DNA from: Cypionkella sp. | GTDB taxonomy: Bacteria; Pseudomonadota; Alphaproteobacteria; Rhodobacterales; Rhodobacteraceae | Direction of reading: 5' to 3' | Length of the DNA: 50,599 bases | Assembly (NCBI GenBank): GCA_025458525.1 | Contig: JALOSF010000031.1 | Span: 1 to 50,599, forward strand | Shown: positions 9,690 through 19,381 of the stretch, one piece after another | Position numbering within the stretch: position 1 is the stretch's first letter | Layout: each line of letters opens with the position of its first letter | Translations under genes and position numbers: made by a program | The notes under the pieces: generated by a model | What the model saw: the letters and a program-made list of their open reading frames with translations, nothing else | Databases searched by the model: none | What the model was told of the DNA's origin: nothing

Positions 9690-10321
9690 TCCAGCCGCCG
9701 ACGCGGCACGATGCAAAGCATCCCCGGCCCCGACATCCGCAGACGAACCGGGCCAAGGCTGACGCGGTTCGATGTGCCGATCCGCCCCGTCGGCGAAAAC
9801 TCCAGCCCGTCGATGGGCCAATCCAGCCCGGTGCTGGTGCCCGTGACCCGTTGCATCGGGAACAGGCTGAACCGATCGCCGCGCCGCAGGTGCAGAACGA
9901 TCGATTGCGGCAGATGGAACACGGCATCCTGCGGCCCAAGCAGGATACAGGTCCGACGCTGCCGTGCCAGGGTGCCAAGCACCGCCAGCCCGTGATCGAT
10001 CCGCGCCCCGGCAAAGCCGACCGCCAGCACGAACCCCGCCTGCACCGCGGCAAGGGCCTTTTCGAAATCCGTCGTCTCTTGCTCGGCGATCAGGTGCAGG
10101 CGATCTGGCCCCAGGGCGGCGCGCGCCGCGGCACTGATCGAATCCATGTCGCCGATCACCATCTCCGGCCGGACCCCCAGCGCAAGGCAGCGGTCCGCGC
10201 CGCCATCGGCCGCCACCACAAGCGGCGCCCGTTGGGTTGCAAATCGAAACAATGCGCCGGTCACGGGCGCGCCTCCGACAAGTGTGATGCCGCCCGAGGA
10301 TTGCACAATTGCTGGATTCAT
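9635..10321 (-). CDS. Thiamine diphosphokinase
   Basis: The gene encodes 228 residues that transfer pyrophosphate from ATP to thiamine to make thiamine diphosphate. Conserved motifs are visible: ADGGADRCL, GDMDSI and TTDFEKAL in the catalytic N-terminal domain, then ARIDHGLA, then a beta-rich thiamine-binding C-terminal part. I chose the ATG at 10319-10321; an upstream in-frame start would add residues not typical of the family. No thiamine riboswitch pattern was seen upstream. Confidence 0.92.
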   Translation of the reverse strand: MNPAIVQSSGGITLVGGAPVTGALFRFATQRAPLVVAADGGADRCLALGVRPEMVIGDMDSISAAARAALGPDRLHLIAEQETTDFEKALAAVQAGFVLAVGFAGARIDHGLAVLGTLARQRRTCILLGPQDAVFHLPQSIVLHLRRGDRFSLFPMQRVTGTSTGLDWPIDGLEFSPTGRIGTSNRVSLGPVRLRMSGPGMLCIVPRRRLDQVLAALGAVPRAETRSR

Positions 10322-10462
10322 GCGGTTATTGTCCTCTGAATTGCGGCAGCCTGCCGGGGGCAAGGACACAATCAATCCTTCAAATTACCCTGATCTGTCC
10401 ATGGATTTGAACCGGTGGCGGGCGAAAAAGACCCATCGAGTTTTGCAGAAAGCGAGCATCCG

Positions 10463-12937
10463 ATGAACGGTGCGAGTAAAATCCTTACGGTCTCTTACGG
10501 AACCTTTTCCTGCACGCTGGAGGGTTTTGAAGATCCGTTCAACACGATGAAGGCGATTGCGGAGTATTTCCGCGATCTGGCCGCAGAGGACCGCTATTTC
10601 GGCGCGGAACCGCCGCAGCCGGATGCCGCCATGCTTCACCGTATTGCAGAGCGCGAGATCCAGCGCCGGGTCGAGGCGAAGGTGCAGGAAAACGGCGTGA
10701 TCCTGCGGGCCGAGGACGGCGCAGGCCAAGCCGCAGCCCTGCCCGCAGCCGCGGAGCCTCAGACCGCGCCGCAGCCTTCGGTGCAGATGCCGGCCCGTGG
10801 TGTGACCCCGGCGCCGCGCCCTGCGCCAAGCGTCAGCGCGGTGGCCGAACCGGGCGGCGAGTCGGTGGCCGAGAAACTGTCGCGACTGCGCAAGGCCGCC
10901 GCCGAACAGGGCGCCCCCGCCACCACGGCAGCCGTCCTGACAGCAGCCGCAACCGTGACCCCGGCCGAGGCCGAGAGTGCCGAATTCATCGAAGATCAGC
11001 ATGCCGATGCGCCTGCGGCGGCGGTGATCCTGGCCGATGCGCTGGACGAGGATCTGGCCTTTGCCGCCGAACCCATGGCCGATGTGCTGCCCGAGGAAGC
11101 GCCCCCCTCGGCCGAGGCGATCCTGGCCGAGGATTTGCCGGTGGAACAGCAATCCGCCGACGAGGATGACTTTGCCGAGACGATCGATGCCGAAGACCTG
11201 GCCGACATGCTTGCACTGGACGGCGCGGCGCCCGGCGATCTGACCGACGCGCATGTGGTCGAGCAGGCGCAGGCGGATGCGGCCCCGGATCTGGCAGATG
11301 TCGTGTCCGAGGCAGCGGGGGCCGACGCGGTTGACAGCGGTTTGCAGGCCGGGCCTGACGCCGCGGCGGCAGAAGATGCCGAAGACGACGACCTGATGTT
11401 GGCAAGCCTCGCCTTGGCCGCCGCGCCAGACACCAGCGCCACCCCGATGGAGACGCAGCCCGCGCCTGCCCCGGCCGAAGCTGAGGGCGATTCCGATGCG
11501 CAGATCCTGGCCAATCTTGGCCTCTTGATCGATCCCGAATCGCTTTCGGGCGACGACGAGGCCGATCTTGCCACCCCGCAGGCCCCCGAGCTGTTGGTGG
11601 AGGACGAGGCTTCGGACCTGATCGAAGCCGAGGCCAGCGCAGATGCTGGCGAAGTTCTGGTGGCAGAGCCTGCCGCCGCGCAGGAGCCAGAGGCCGACAT
11701 GCCCCCGGTTTCCGACATCGCGGAACCGTTCGACAGCGCCGAGATGGCGCCACTGGCAGCGGATGATGTCGCCGCGGCACAAGCGCAAGCCGAGACGGAG
11801 GAAGCCCCGGTTGCGCCGGTGCGCCCGGTGCGCCCCGTGCGCCCGCTGCGCCCGGCGGCGGTGTCGGCCCCGCAGGACGGCCCGGCCGCCGAGGATGGTG
11901 ACGAACCGCTGGCCGCAGATCAGCCGCGCAGCACCGACGCGGTGGCCGAAGCCGAATCGCGCACGCCGATCACGGTGGACAAGCTGCAACGGGCACGCGC
12001 CCGTGTGATCAAGATCCGGCGCAATGACGCGGCCCCGCCTGCTGCCGCTGCTGCTGCCGCCGCCGAAGCGGCAACGACGCCTGCCGTCACGGCCCCGCCG
12101 GCATCTGGCCTGTCGCCCGAGGCGGAAGCGGCCCTTGCCGCCGAACTGCGCGCCTTGCAAGAGGAGGTGCCAGCCGCACCTGCGCCCAAGGCAGACCCGG
12201 CCCCGCAGGACCGTTTTGGTCAGACGACAGAGGATCAGGCCGTGAACCGCCTGATGGCCGAGGCCAGCACCAAGATGGAAGTGCCCGACACCAAGCGCCG
12301 GATGTCGGCGATTGCGCATCTCAAGGCCGCGGTCGCAGCAACGCTTGCCGAACGGCGCGCCACCGGCAGCAGCCTGTCGAACGGCGGCGCGGAAAAGATC
12401 GGGGTGTATCGCGACGATCTGGCGAAAGCCGTGCGCGCCCCTGACCCGGGTGCCGCCGCAAGCCCGGCTGATCGCCCGGCGCCGCTGGTGCTGGTGTCAG
12501 AGCAGCGCATTGACCGCCCGGCGGGTACGGTTTCGCCCTCCCGTCCGCAGCGCCCCGCGCCGGCCGCCGCGGCTTCGCTGGTTGCCGAGCCCGATCTCGA
12601 CGAAGACCTCGAGCTTGAGGACGACGCGGTCAATATCTTTGGCAGCGACAGCGCCTTTCCCGAATTCGCCGAGCGCCTTGGCGCGCGCGATCTGCCCGAC
12701 CTGCTGGAGGCCGCGGCCGCCTATATCGCCTGTGTCGAAGGCCGCGACAGCTTTACCCGCCCGCAACTGATGCGTCACATCGACGCCGCGGCCGGGGATG
12801 TGTCGCGCGAAGACGGATTGCGCAGTTTCGGCGTCTTGCTGCGCGACGGTGTGTTCGAACGCAGCCGCCGCGGGCAATTCGCCATCCATGAAGGATCGGC
12901 CCTGCTGGCCGAGGCAAAGAAGATTTCGCGCGGGTGA
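10463..12937 (+). CDS. Large acidic, Ala/Pro-rich protein of unknown function with conserved ends
   Basis: The gene encodes 824 residues. The N-terminus (ILTVSYGTFSCTLEGFEDPF, then NTMKAIAEYFRDLAAEDRYF) and the C-terminus (about 70 residues from FPEFAERLGARDLPDLLEAA) look folded and conserved. The roughly 650 residues between are low-complexity, rich in Ala, Glu, Asp and Pro, and include a run of VRP repeats (VRPVRPVRPLRP). I recognise the N-terminal pattern from rhodobacterial proteins, where it is sometimes labelled chemotaxis protein CheA, but no histidine-kinase motif is present, so that label is not used. The acidic middle is probably disordered. Translation may start at the ATG at 10463 or an in-frame GTG at 10415. 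It ends just before a strong terminator. Confidence 0.85.
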   Translation: MNGASKILTVSYGTFSCTLEGFEDPFNTMKAIAEYFRDLAAEDRYFGAEPPQPDAAMLHRIAEREIQRRVEAKVQENGVILRAEDGAGQAAALPAAAEPQTAPQPSVQMPARGVTPAPRPAPSVSAVAEPGGESVAEKLSRLRKAAAEQGAPATTAAVLTAAATVTPAEAESAEFIEDQHADAPAAAVILADALDEDLAFAAEPMADVLPEEAPPSAEAILAEDLPVEQQSADEDDFAETIDAEDLADMLALDGAAPGDLTDAHVVEQAQADAAPDLADVVSEAAGADAVDSGLQAGPDAAAAEDAEDDDLMLASLALAAAPDTSATPMETQPAPAPAEAEGDSDAQILANLGLLIDPESLSGDDEADLATPQAPELLVEDEASDLIEAEASADAGEVLVAEPAAAQEPEADMPPVSDIAEPFDSAEMAPLAADDVAAAQAQAETEEAPVAPVRPVRPVRPLRPAAVSAPQDGPAAEDGDEPLAADQPRSTDAVAEAESRTPITVDKLQRARARVIKIRRNDAAPPAAAAAAAAEAATTPAVTAPPASGLSPEAEAALAAELRALQEEVPAAPAPKADPAPQDRFGQTTEDQAVNRLMAEASTKMEVPDTKRRMSAIAHLKAAVAATLAERRATGSSLSNGGAEKIGVYRDDLAKAVRAPDPGAAASPADRPAPLVLVSEQRIDRPAGTVSPSRPQRPAPAAAASLVAEPDLDEDLELEDDAVNIFGSDSAFPEFAERLGARDLPDLLEAAAAYIACVEGRDSFTRPQLMRHIDAAAGDVSREDGLRSFGVLLRDGVFERSRRGQFAIHEGSALLAEAKKISRG

Positions 12938-12990
12938 TCTGCCCGCAAGATATGGAACAGTGGGCCGAGGCTGCCATCAAGGCCCCAGGG

Positions 12991-13028
12991 ACAGGCGGAA
13001 TGCATCACGAGCATTCCGCCTGTTTTCA
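12991..13028 (+). terminator. Intrinsic terminator after the acidic 824-residue protein gene
   Basis: A perfect 13-base-pair hairpin (ACAGGCGGAATGC, 7-base loop, GCATTCCGCCTGT) is followed by TTTCATT on the plus strand, 54 bases past the stop codon. The minus strand has no T-run after the stem, so it acts mainly for the plus-strand gene. The T-tract runs into the stop codon of the convergent DUF2842 gene. Confidence 0.88.
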
Positions 13029-13271
13029 TTGGCGCTTGTCCTCGGCTTGCGGTGTCGGGGCATCGGGGTCCGGCTGCCCCACGCCCAGAAACACGGGCCG
13101 CAGCGGCAAGATCCACAACAGGCCAAGCCCCAGATAAATCAGGAATTCCAGCCACAGCGCCGGCCGGTCAAGCCAGTTGACCACAGTGACCGCCACCACC
13201 ACATAAGCCGGAAGGCCCACAACCAACACCAGCAGCGACAGCCGTTTGCGGGCCTTGTAACTTAGCGCCAT
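13026..13271 (-). CDS. DUF2842 domain membrane protein
   Basis: The gene encodes 81 residues with two hydrophobic segments (residues about 12-30 and 40-58) separated by NWLDRPALWLE, and a polar tail rich in Asp, Pro and Glu. The start MALSYKARKRL and the sequence WILPLRPVFLGVGQPDPDAP match the DUF2842 family of small alphaproteobacterial membrane proteins. It lies 49 bases downstream of purA on the same strand, with a strong hairpin between them. The function is unknown. Confidence 0.85.
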   Translation of the reverse strand: MALSYKARKRLSLLVLVVGLPAYVVVAVTVVNWLDRPALWLEFLIYLGLGLLWILPLRPVFLGVGQPDPDAPTPQAEDKRQ

Positions 13272-13285
13272 CTATCCCTCGCAGC

Positions 13286-13308
13286 GGTCGGGGGCGGCGC
13301 CCCCGGCC
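13286..13308 (-). other. Intercistronic hairpin between purA and the DUF2842 gene
   Basis: A 10-base-pair hairpin (one G-U pair, 3-base loop) fills most of the gap between the purA stop and the DUF2842 start. No T-run follows on either strand, so it is more likely a partial terminator or an RNA-stabilising element than a full terminator. Confidence 0.5.
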
Positions 13309-13320
13309 GTCTTGTGCACA

Positions 13321-14613
13321 TCAATCGGCGAACGGGTCCGTGACCAGAATGGTGTCGTCCCGTTCGGGTGATGTGGAAAGTAGTGCGACCGGGCATTGGA
13401 TCAATTCCTCGATCCGCCGCACGTATTTGATCGCAGCCCCCGGCAGATCGGCCCAGGACCGCGCCCCGGCGGTCGAGTCGGACCAGCCTTCCAGTTCTTC
13501 ATAGATCGGGGTGCAGCGCGCCTGTTGATCCGCGGCCGTCGGAAGGTAATCCAGCCGCACGCCATCCAGATCATAGCCGACACAGATTTTCAGCGTCTTG
13601 AAGCCGTCCAGCACATCGAGCTTGGTCAGCGCGATACCCGACACACCACTGGTGGCACAGGTCTGGCGCACCAGCACCGCATCGAACCAGCCGCAGCGCC
13701 GCTTGCGCCCGGTGACGGTGCCAAATTCATGGCCGCGTTCGCCCAGACGCTCGCCATCGGCATCCTTCAACTCGGCCGGGAACGGGCCTTCGCCCACGCG
13801 CGTGGTATAGGCCTTGACGATCCCCAGCACGAAATCGATCGCCGTCGGGCCAAGACCCACGCCCGTCGCCGCCTGCCCGGCAATCACGTTGGACGAGGTG
13901 ACAAAAGGGTAGGTGCCGAAATCGATGTCGAGCAAGCTGCCCTGCGCGCCTTCGAACAGGATCCGCTTTCCGGCCCTGCGCGACTCGTTCATCACCTTCC
14001 AGACCGGGGCGGCATAGGGCAGCACCTGCGGCGCGATCTCGTGCAGCTGCGCAAGCAAGGCCGCGCGGTCCACCGGCTCCATCCCCAGGCCACGGCGCAA
14101 GGCGTCATGATGGGCCAGCAGACGGTCCACCCGCAGATCGAGCGTGGCCGCATCGGCAAGGTCGGCCACCCGAATGGCGCGCCGCCCCACCTTGTCCTCA
14201 TAGGCCGGGCCAATGCCGCGCCCGGTGGTGCCGATCTTGGCCACGCCAACGCTGCCTTCGCGGGCGCGGTCCAGCTCGCCATGCAGCGGCAGGATCAGCG
14301 GCGCGTTTTCGGCGATCAGCAGGTTGTCGGGCGAAATATCCACGCCCTGACCGCGCAGCTTGGCGATTTCCGTCACCAGATGCCACGGGTCCAGCACCAC
14401 GCCATTGCCGATGACCGACAGCTTGCCGCCGCGCACGATGCCCGATGGCAAGAGCGACAGTTTGTAAACCTTGCCATCGATGACCAGCGTATGGCCCGCG
14501 TTATGGCCGCCCTGAAACCGCGCGACGATGTCGGCACGTTCGGACAACCAGTCCACGATCTTGCCCTTGCCTTCGTCGCCCCATTGCGCCCCTACGACTA
14601 CCACATTGGCCAT
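13321..14613 (-). CDS. purA: Adenylosuccinate synthetase
   Basis: The gene encodes 430 residues that join IMP and aspartate using GTP in the first committed step of AMP synthesis. The GTP-binding [11 protein letters not shown] lies at residues 7-17, [10 protein letters not shown] near residues 36-45, and [11 protein letters not shown] and the [12 protein letters not shown] region follow as expected. I chose the ATG at 14611-14613 because GGGGAG lies six bases upstream; the frame extends further but without family similarity. It is divergent from secG. Confidence 0.97.
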   Translation of the reverse strand: MANVVVVGAQWGDEGKGKIVDWLSERADIVARFQGGHNAGHTLVIDGKVYKLSLLPSGIVRGGKLSVIGNGVVLDPWHLVTEIAKLRGQGVDISPDNLLIAENAPLILPLHGELDRAREGSVGVAKIGTTGRGIGPAYEDKVGRRAIRVADLADAATLDLRVDRLLAHHDALRRGLGMEPVDRAALLAQLHEIAPQVLPYAAPVWKVMNESRRAGKRILFEGAQGSLLDIDFGTYPFVTSSNVIAGQAATGVGLGPTAIDFVLGIVKAYTTRVGEGPFPAELKDADGERLGERGHEFGTVTGRKRRCGWFDAVLVRQTCATSGVSGIALTKLDVLDGFKTLKICVGYDLDGVRLDYLPTAADQQARCTPIYEELEGWSDSTAGARSWADLPGAAIKYVRRIEELIQCPVALLSTSPERDDTILVTDPFAD

Positions 14614-14835
14614 GCTGATCTCCCCGGCTCTGAAACCGCCTGTGCTATAGACGTGAAGGGGCGGCAGGGAAACAGCGAAATGCACGCACCCCGATGGACC
14701 AAAGCGCATTTGATCGGCGGGCGGCCGGGCGAGACAGATCGGCATGGCCCGGCCGCGGTGTCGCGGTTGTGGCCTGCACGGTTGCGAAATCTGCCCGCCG
14801 CAGGCATGCCCCGCGGCCTCGCGCGCATCCGAAGG

Positions 14836-14864
14836 GGTTGCGCCCCGCCCCCCTTGCGCCTAGA
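14836..14864 (+). promoter_or_regulatory. Candidate secG promoter
   Basis: TTGCGC (14836-14841) and TAGATA (14859-14864) are spaced 17 bases apart and end 26 bases before the secG ATG. This is a plausible vegetative sigma promoter for a high-G+C alphaproteobacterium. The rest of the 277-base purA-secG gap showed no further clear signal. Confidence 0.45.
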
Positions 14865-14890
14865 TAGGCGCGTCAGCTTCGGGAACGCCC

Positions 14891-15253
14891 ATGGAAAATG
14901 TCATCCTTACCGTCCATCTTATCCTCGCCCTTTTGCTGATCGGCGTGGTGCTGCTTCAGCGGTCCGAAGGCGGTGGCCTCGGGATGGGCGGCGGCGGTGG
15001 CGGCGGGGCCATGTCGGGCCGGGCCGCGGCCACGGCATTGGGCAAGCTGACCTGGCTTTTTGCGATCCTGTTCATCTGCACCTCGATCACGCTGACCATT
15101 CTTGCCGCGCGTGAGGCGGGGTCGAACTCGGTCATCGATCAGCTCGGCGCCCCCACACCCGACGCGCAAGAGACCGAGGTGCCGCTTGGCAGCGATCTGC
15201 TGCCGCCCGCGCCGACCAATGCGCCGCTGACCCCGCCACGGGCCGACAACTGA
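14891..15253 (+). CDS. secG: Preprotein translocase subunit SecG
   Basis: The gene encodes 120 residues. Two membrane helices (about 1-20 and 52-72) flank a Gly-rich cytoplasmic loop (LQRSEGGGLGMGGGGGGGAM) that is the family signature, followed by a Pro/Ala-rich cytoplasmic or periplasmic tail of about 45 residues, longer than in enteric SecG. SecG assists the SecYE channel in protein export at the inner membrane. It is followed after 154 bases by pyrG on the same strand, a common order in alphaproteobacteria. Confidence 0.93.
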   Translation: MENVILTVHLILALLLIGVVLLQRSEGGGLGMGGGGGGGAMSGRAAATALGKLTWLFAILFICTSITLTILAAREAGSNSVIDQLGAPTPDAQETEVPLGSDLLPPAPTNAPLTPPRADN

Positions 15254-15407
15254 GGCTTGCCTCCTACTAATTCTTGTCGCTGCTCCATCGCGCAAGACAG
15301 CATCTAGCGGTGCTGTTGCAAAAGATCATTGCCTAGGGTAAGGCATGGGTCCCGTGGTGCTGCGATTCCCACCCATCGAATCGCGTTTGTTACACGGGGG
15401 CCCCTGC

Positions 15408-17051
<1,644 letters not shown>

Positions 17052-17079
17052 GCGCGCGCGGCGCCCCGCACCAAAAGAA

Positions 17080-17110
17080 AACCCCGCCATCCGAAACCGG
17101 AGGCTGGGTT
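17080..17110. terminator. Bidirectional terminator between pyrG and the PACE transporter gene
   Basis: An interrupted stem (AACCC, GCC and TCCG pairing with CGGA, GGC and GGGTT around an AAAC loop) lies between the two converging genes. On the minus strand it is followed by TTTTCTTTT, a good intrinsic terminator for the PACE gene. On the plus strand the tail is only ATTGATTT, so termination of pyrG is likely weaker. Confidence 0.6.
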
Positions 17111-17132
17111 ATTGATTTCGTGCCTGCCTGGA

Positions 17133-17552
17133 TCAATCGATCCGCGCCACCAACAGATCGAAGACCCAGGTAAAGACAAAGGTAAAGACGAGGAAGAACA
17201 CCAGAAGCGCCGCCTCCATCGCGAGGGCGGTCAGCGGGCCGACGGCATACCACCACATGAACAGCGGGATCAGGATCAGCACCAGCCCGCCTTCGAACCC
17301 GACCGCATGCAGCACACGAATTTCAACCGTCCGGCTGGCAATGCCGCTGCGGCTTTCCCAGCGTTCGAACAGGGTGTTATAGATGAAATTCCACACCACC
17401 GCCGCGACCGAGGCCGCAATGGCCACCGGCAGGTTGCTGTGCAGCGATGCCCCGCTCAGTGCCGCAAGCAGGGCCGTGGACAACAAGATCGCCAGCGTTT
17501 CAAAGGTCAGCACATAGGTGATGCGGCGTGGCAGCGGCTTCAGGGCGATCAT
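17133..17552 (-). CDS. PACE family multidrug efflux transporter
   Basis: The gene encodes 139 residues with four membrane helices in two tandem bacterial transmembrane pair domains, the AceI-type layout. Family motifs are visible: RRITYVLTFE at the start of the first pair, WNFIYNTLFERWE at its end, and RVLHAVGFEGGL then FTFVFTWVFDLL in the second pair. PACE proteins export cationic biocides such as chlorhexidine, and short diamines, across the inner membrane by proton exchange. The ATG at 17550-17552 is the start that gives the family length. It is divergent from a TetR regulator over a shared palindrome, which suggests local repression. Confidence 0.9.
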   Translation of the reverse strand: MIALKPLPRRITYVLTFETLAILLSTALLAALSGASLHSNLPVAIAASVAAVVWNFIYNTLFERWESRSGIASRTVEIRVLHAVGFEGGLVLILIPLFMWWYAVGPLTALAMEAALLVFFLVFTFVFTWVFDLLVARID

Positions 17553-17618
17553 GGGGGCGGTCCAGTCTTTGGCTGGGAGGGGTTTCGGGTTGGTCGGGAC
17601 GGTGCTTGCGCAACCGGG

Positions 17619-17648
17619 CCTATTTTGATACGTTCGTATTGAAATAGG
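17619..17648. promoter_or_regulatory. Palindromic operator between the PACE gene and its TetR regulator
   Basis: A 30-base inverted repeat with 12 of 15 positions paired: outer arms CCTATTT / AAATAGG and inner arms ATACG / CGTAT around a central TT. It lies between the divergent PACE and TetR starts, 15 bases upstream of the TetR start codon. Size and position fit a TetR-family dimer site that would control both genes. Confidence 0.75.
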
Positions 17649-17662
17649 CGAGGAGGCGCGCT

Positions 17663-18199
17663 TTGGCAAGACCCATCCGGAACAACCGTGATCTTTTGCT
17701 GGATGCGGCCGAGGCCGTCATCACCCAAAGCGGCGCGGCGGCGCTGTCGTTTGCCAGCCTTGCGGCCATGGCTGGCCTGTCCAAGGCCAGCGTGCAATCG
17801 GCCTTTGGCACGCGGGCCGCGCTGATGGATGCCTTGCTGGACCGCTGGATGCATCAGGAAACCGCGCGCTATCGCAGCGCCCTTGGGGGGGAGACAAGCT
17901 CGGCCGAAGCCCGGCTTCTGGCCCATCTGCGCTGCACGCTTGAGGAGTTGCAGGGCGATCGGGGCCAACGGGTTGCCACCCTGCTTGCGATCCTGACCGG
18001 CGAGGGCCAGCAAAGCGACAGCCTGCGGCGCTGGTATCGCGACAGGCTTGGCGATCTTGACGCGCAAGACCCCGAGGCGCGGCGGCGCCGCATCGCCTAT
18101 CTTGCGGCCGAGGGCGCGTTTTTCCTGCGCTGTCTGGTCGGCATCGATGCTGACCCGGCGATCTGGGACAGCGTGTTTGACGATCTGGGCCGGCTTTAG
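17663..18199 (+). CDS. TetR/AcrR family transcriptional regulator
   Basis: The gene encodes 178 residues. The N-terminal helix-turn-helix (RDLLLDAAEAVITQSGAAAL, then LAAMAGLSKASVQSAFGTRA) is typical of TetR, and the C-terminal helical ligand domain ends WDSVFDDLGRL. The start codon is TTG: GAGGAG lies seven to eight bases before it, and no ATG gives a complete DNA-binding domain. It lies divergent to the PACE pump and very probably represses it, with the pump substrate as a likely inducer. That role is inferred from position. Confidence 0.9.
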   Translation: MARPIRNNRDLLLDAAEAVITQSGAAALSFASLAAMAGLSKASVQSAFGTRAALMDALLDRWMHQETARYRSALGGETSSAEARLLAHLRCTLEELQGDRGQRVATLLAILTGEGQQSDSLRRWYRDRLGDLDAQDPEARRRRIAYLAAEGAFFLRCLVGIDADPAIWDSVFDDLGRL

Positions 18200-18236
18200 A
18201 CGCGCACCCTGCCCTATCGGCGGCGCCGGCGCGGCG

Positions 18237-18254
18237 TGCGCAAACGTTTGCGCA
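18237..18254. promoter_or_regulatory. Perfect LacI-type operator upstream of the sugar operon regulator
   Basis: TGCGCAAACGTTTGCGCA is an 18-base perfect palindrome centred on the CG step usual for LacI-family sites. It lies 55 bases upstream of the LacI-type gene's start, implying autoregulation and control of the downstream transport genes. Confidence 0.85.
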
Positions 18255-18308
18255 ACAGGAAAACCCGTGCTAGGGTGATTCTATCGCAAACTGGGAGGGT
18301 TGCGCGGC

Positions 18309-19334
18309 ATGGCCACGATCAAGGATATTGCCCACCGGCTTGGCCTGTCGGCCTCGACCGTGTCGCGCGCCTTGGCCGGGCATGAGCGTATTCCCGAAGC
18401 CACGCGCGAGCGTATTTTGCAGCTTGCGGCAGACATGGGCTATGTGCCGAACCGCGCGGCGCAAAGCCTTGTGGGCGGCCGCAGTTCCGGCTTTGCCGGG
18501 CTGGTGCTGACCGACCCCGGCTATGGCCGCGAAGACAGTTACTTGGGCGAATATATCTCGGGTCTGGGCGACGGGCTGGCGGAAAGCGGGATTGACCTGT
18601 TTCTGGCCGCGATCCCCGAGGGGCAGTCGGAACTGTCGGTCATCAAGAACATCGTCAGCACGCGCCGCGCCGATGGGTTGATCCTTGGGCGGACGTCGGA
18701 AGTGGACCCGCGCGTGAACTATCTGATGCAGGCCGGATTTCCCTTTGTGACGCACGGGCGCGTCCTGTCGGACGCCCTGCCCTATGACTGGGTTGATACC
18801 GATGGGACGGCCGCCTTTGGCGAAGCCTTTGATCTGCTTTACGCCCTTGGTCATCGGCGCTTTGCGCTTTTGACGATCGAGGAGCCGATGACCTTTCGCC
18901 ATCACCGGACCGAGGGGCTTTTGCAGGCGATGGAACGGTGCGGCGACCCGGGGCTCAGCCTGACGATCGCCACCACGCCGCGCTATGATCCGGCCCGACG
19001 GATGGCGGTGATCCGTGACCTGCTGATGGCGCCGGACAGGCCGACAGCCGTTCTGGCGCTGTTCGACGGGCTGGCGCTGAACCTGCTTCAGATCGCCGAG
19101 AGCCTGTCGCTGTCGGTCCCGGGTGCGCTGAGCGTGATCGGCTTTGACAACATCACCTCGGCGGCGTTGGCGCGGCCCGGACTGACCACCTTTGACAGCG
19201 ATACCCGTGCCTCTGCCCGTGCCACCGGGCGGATGCTGGTGGAAAGGCTACGATCCCCCGATGCGGATCAGCAAAACCTGCTGATCCGGCCAAAGCTGGT
19301 GCTGCGCGCCAGTCATGGGCCCGCGCCCGGCTAG
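18309..19334 (+). CDS. LacI family transcriptional regulator
   Basis: The gene encodes 341 residues. Residues 1-50 are the LacI helix-turn-helix and hinge (ATIKDIAHRLGLSASTVSRA), followed by a periplasmic-binding-protein-like effector domain to the C-terminus. The ATG at 18309 follows GGGAGGG. It heads a same-strand run of ABC transporter, glycoside hydrolase and deacetylase genes and has a perfect palindrome in its upstream region, so it is very likely the local repressor responding to the imported glycoside or a breakdown product. Confidence 0.93.
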   Translation: MATIKDIAHRLGLSASTVSRALAGHERIPEATRERILQLAADMGYVPNRAAQSLVGGRSSGFAGLVLTDPGYGREDSYLGEYISGLGDGLAESGIDLFLAAIPEGQSELSVIKNIVSTRRADGLILGRTSEVDPRVNYLMQAGFPFVTHGRVLSDALPYDWVDTDGTAAFGEAFDLLYALGHRRFALLTIEEPMTFRHHRTEGLLQAMERCGDPGLSLTIATTPRYDPARRMAVIRDLLMAPDRPTAVLALFDGLALNLLQIAESLSLSVPGALSVIGFDNITSAALARPGLTTFDSDTRASARATGRMLVERLRSPDADQQNLLIRPKLVLRASHGPAPG

Positions 19335-19381
19335 ACCGGCAGGGTTGCTACCGACGACGACGACAAAAAAGGGAGAAGACG

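Noticed and set aside
10322-10462. Thiamine riboswitch near the thiamine diphosphokinase gene
   Set aside because: No THI-box core (CUGAGA / ACYUGA type) was seen on the relevant strand.
10385-12319. Long minus-strand open frame (about 640 codons) opposite the acidic protein gene
   Set aside because: It is the antisense shadow of a high-G+C Ala/Glu-rich gene: its product is Gly/Arg/His/Cys-rich low complexity with no family match and no ribosome site.
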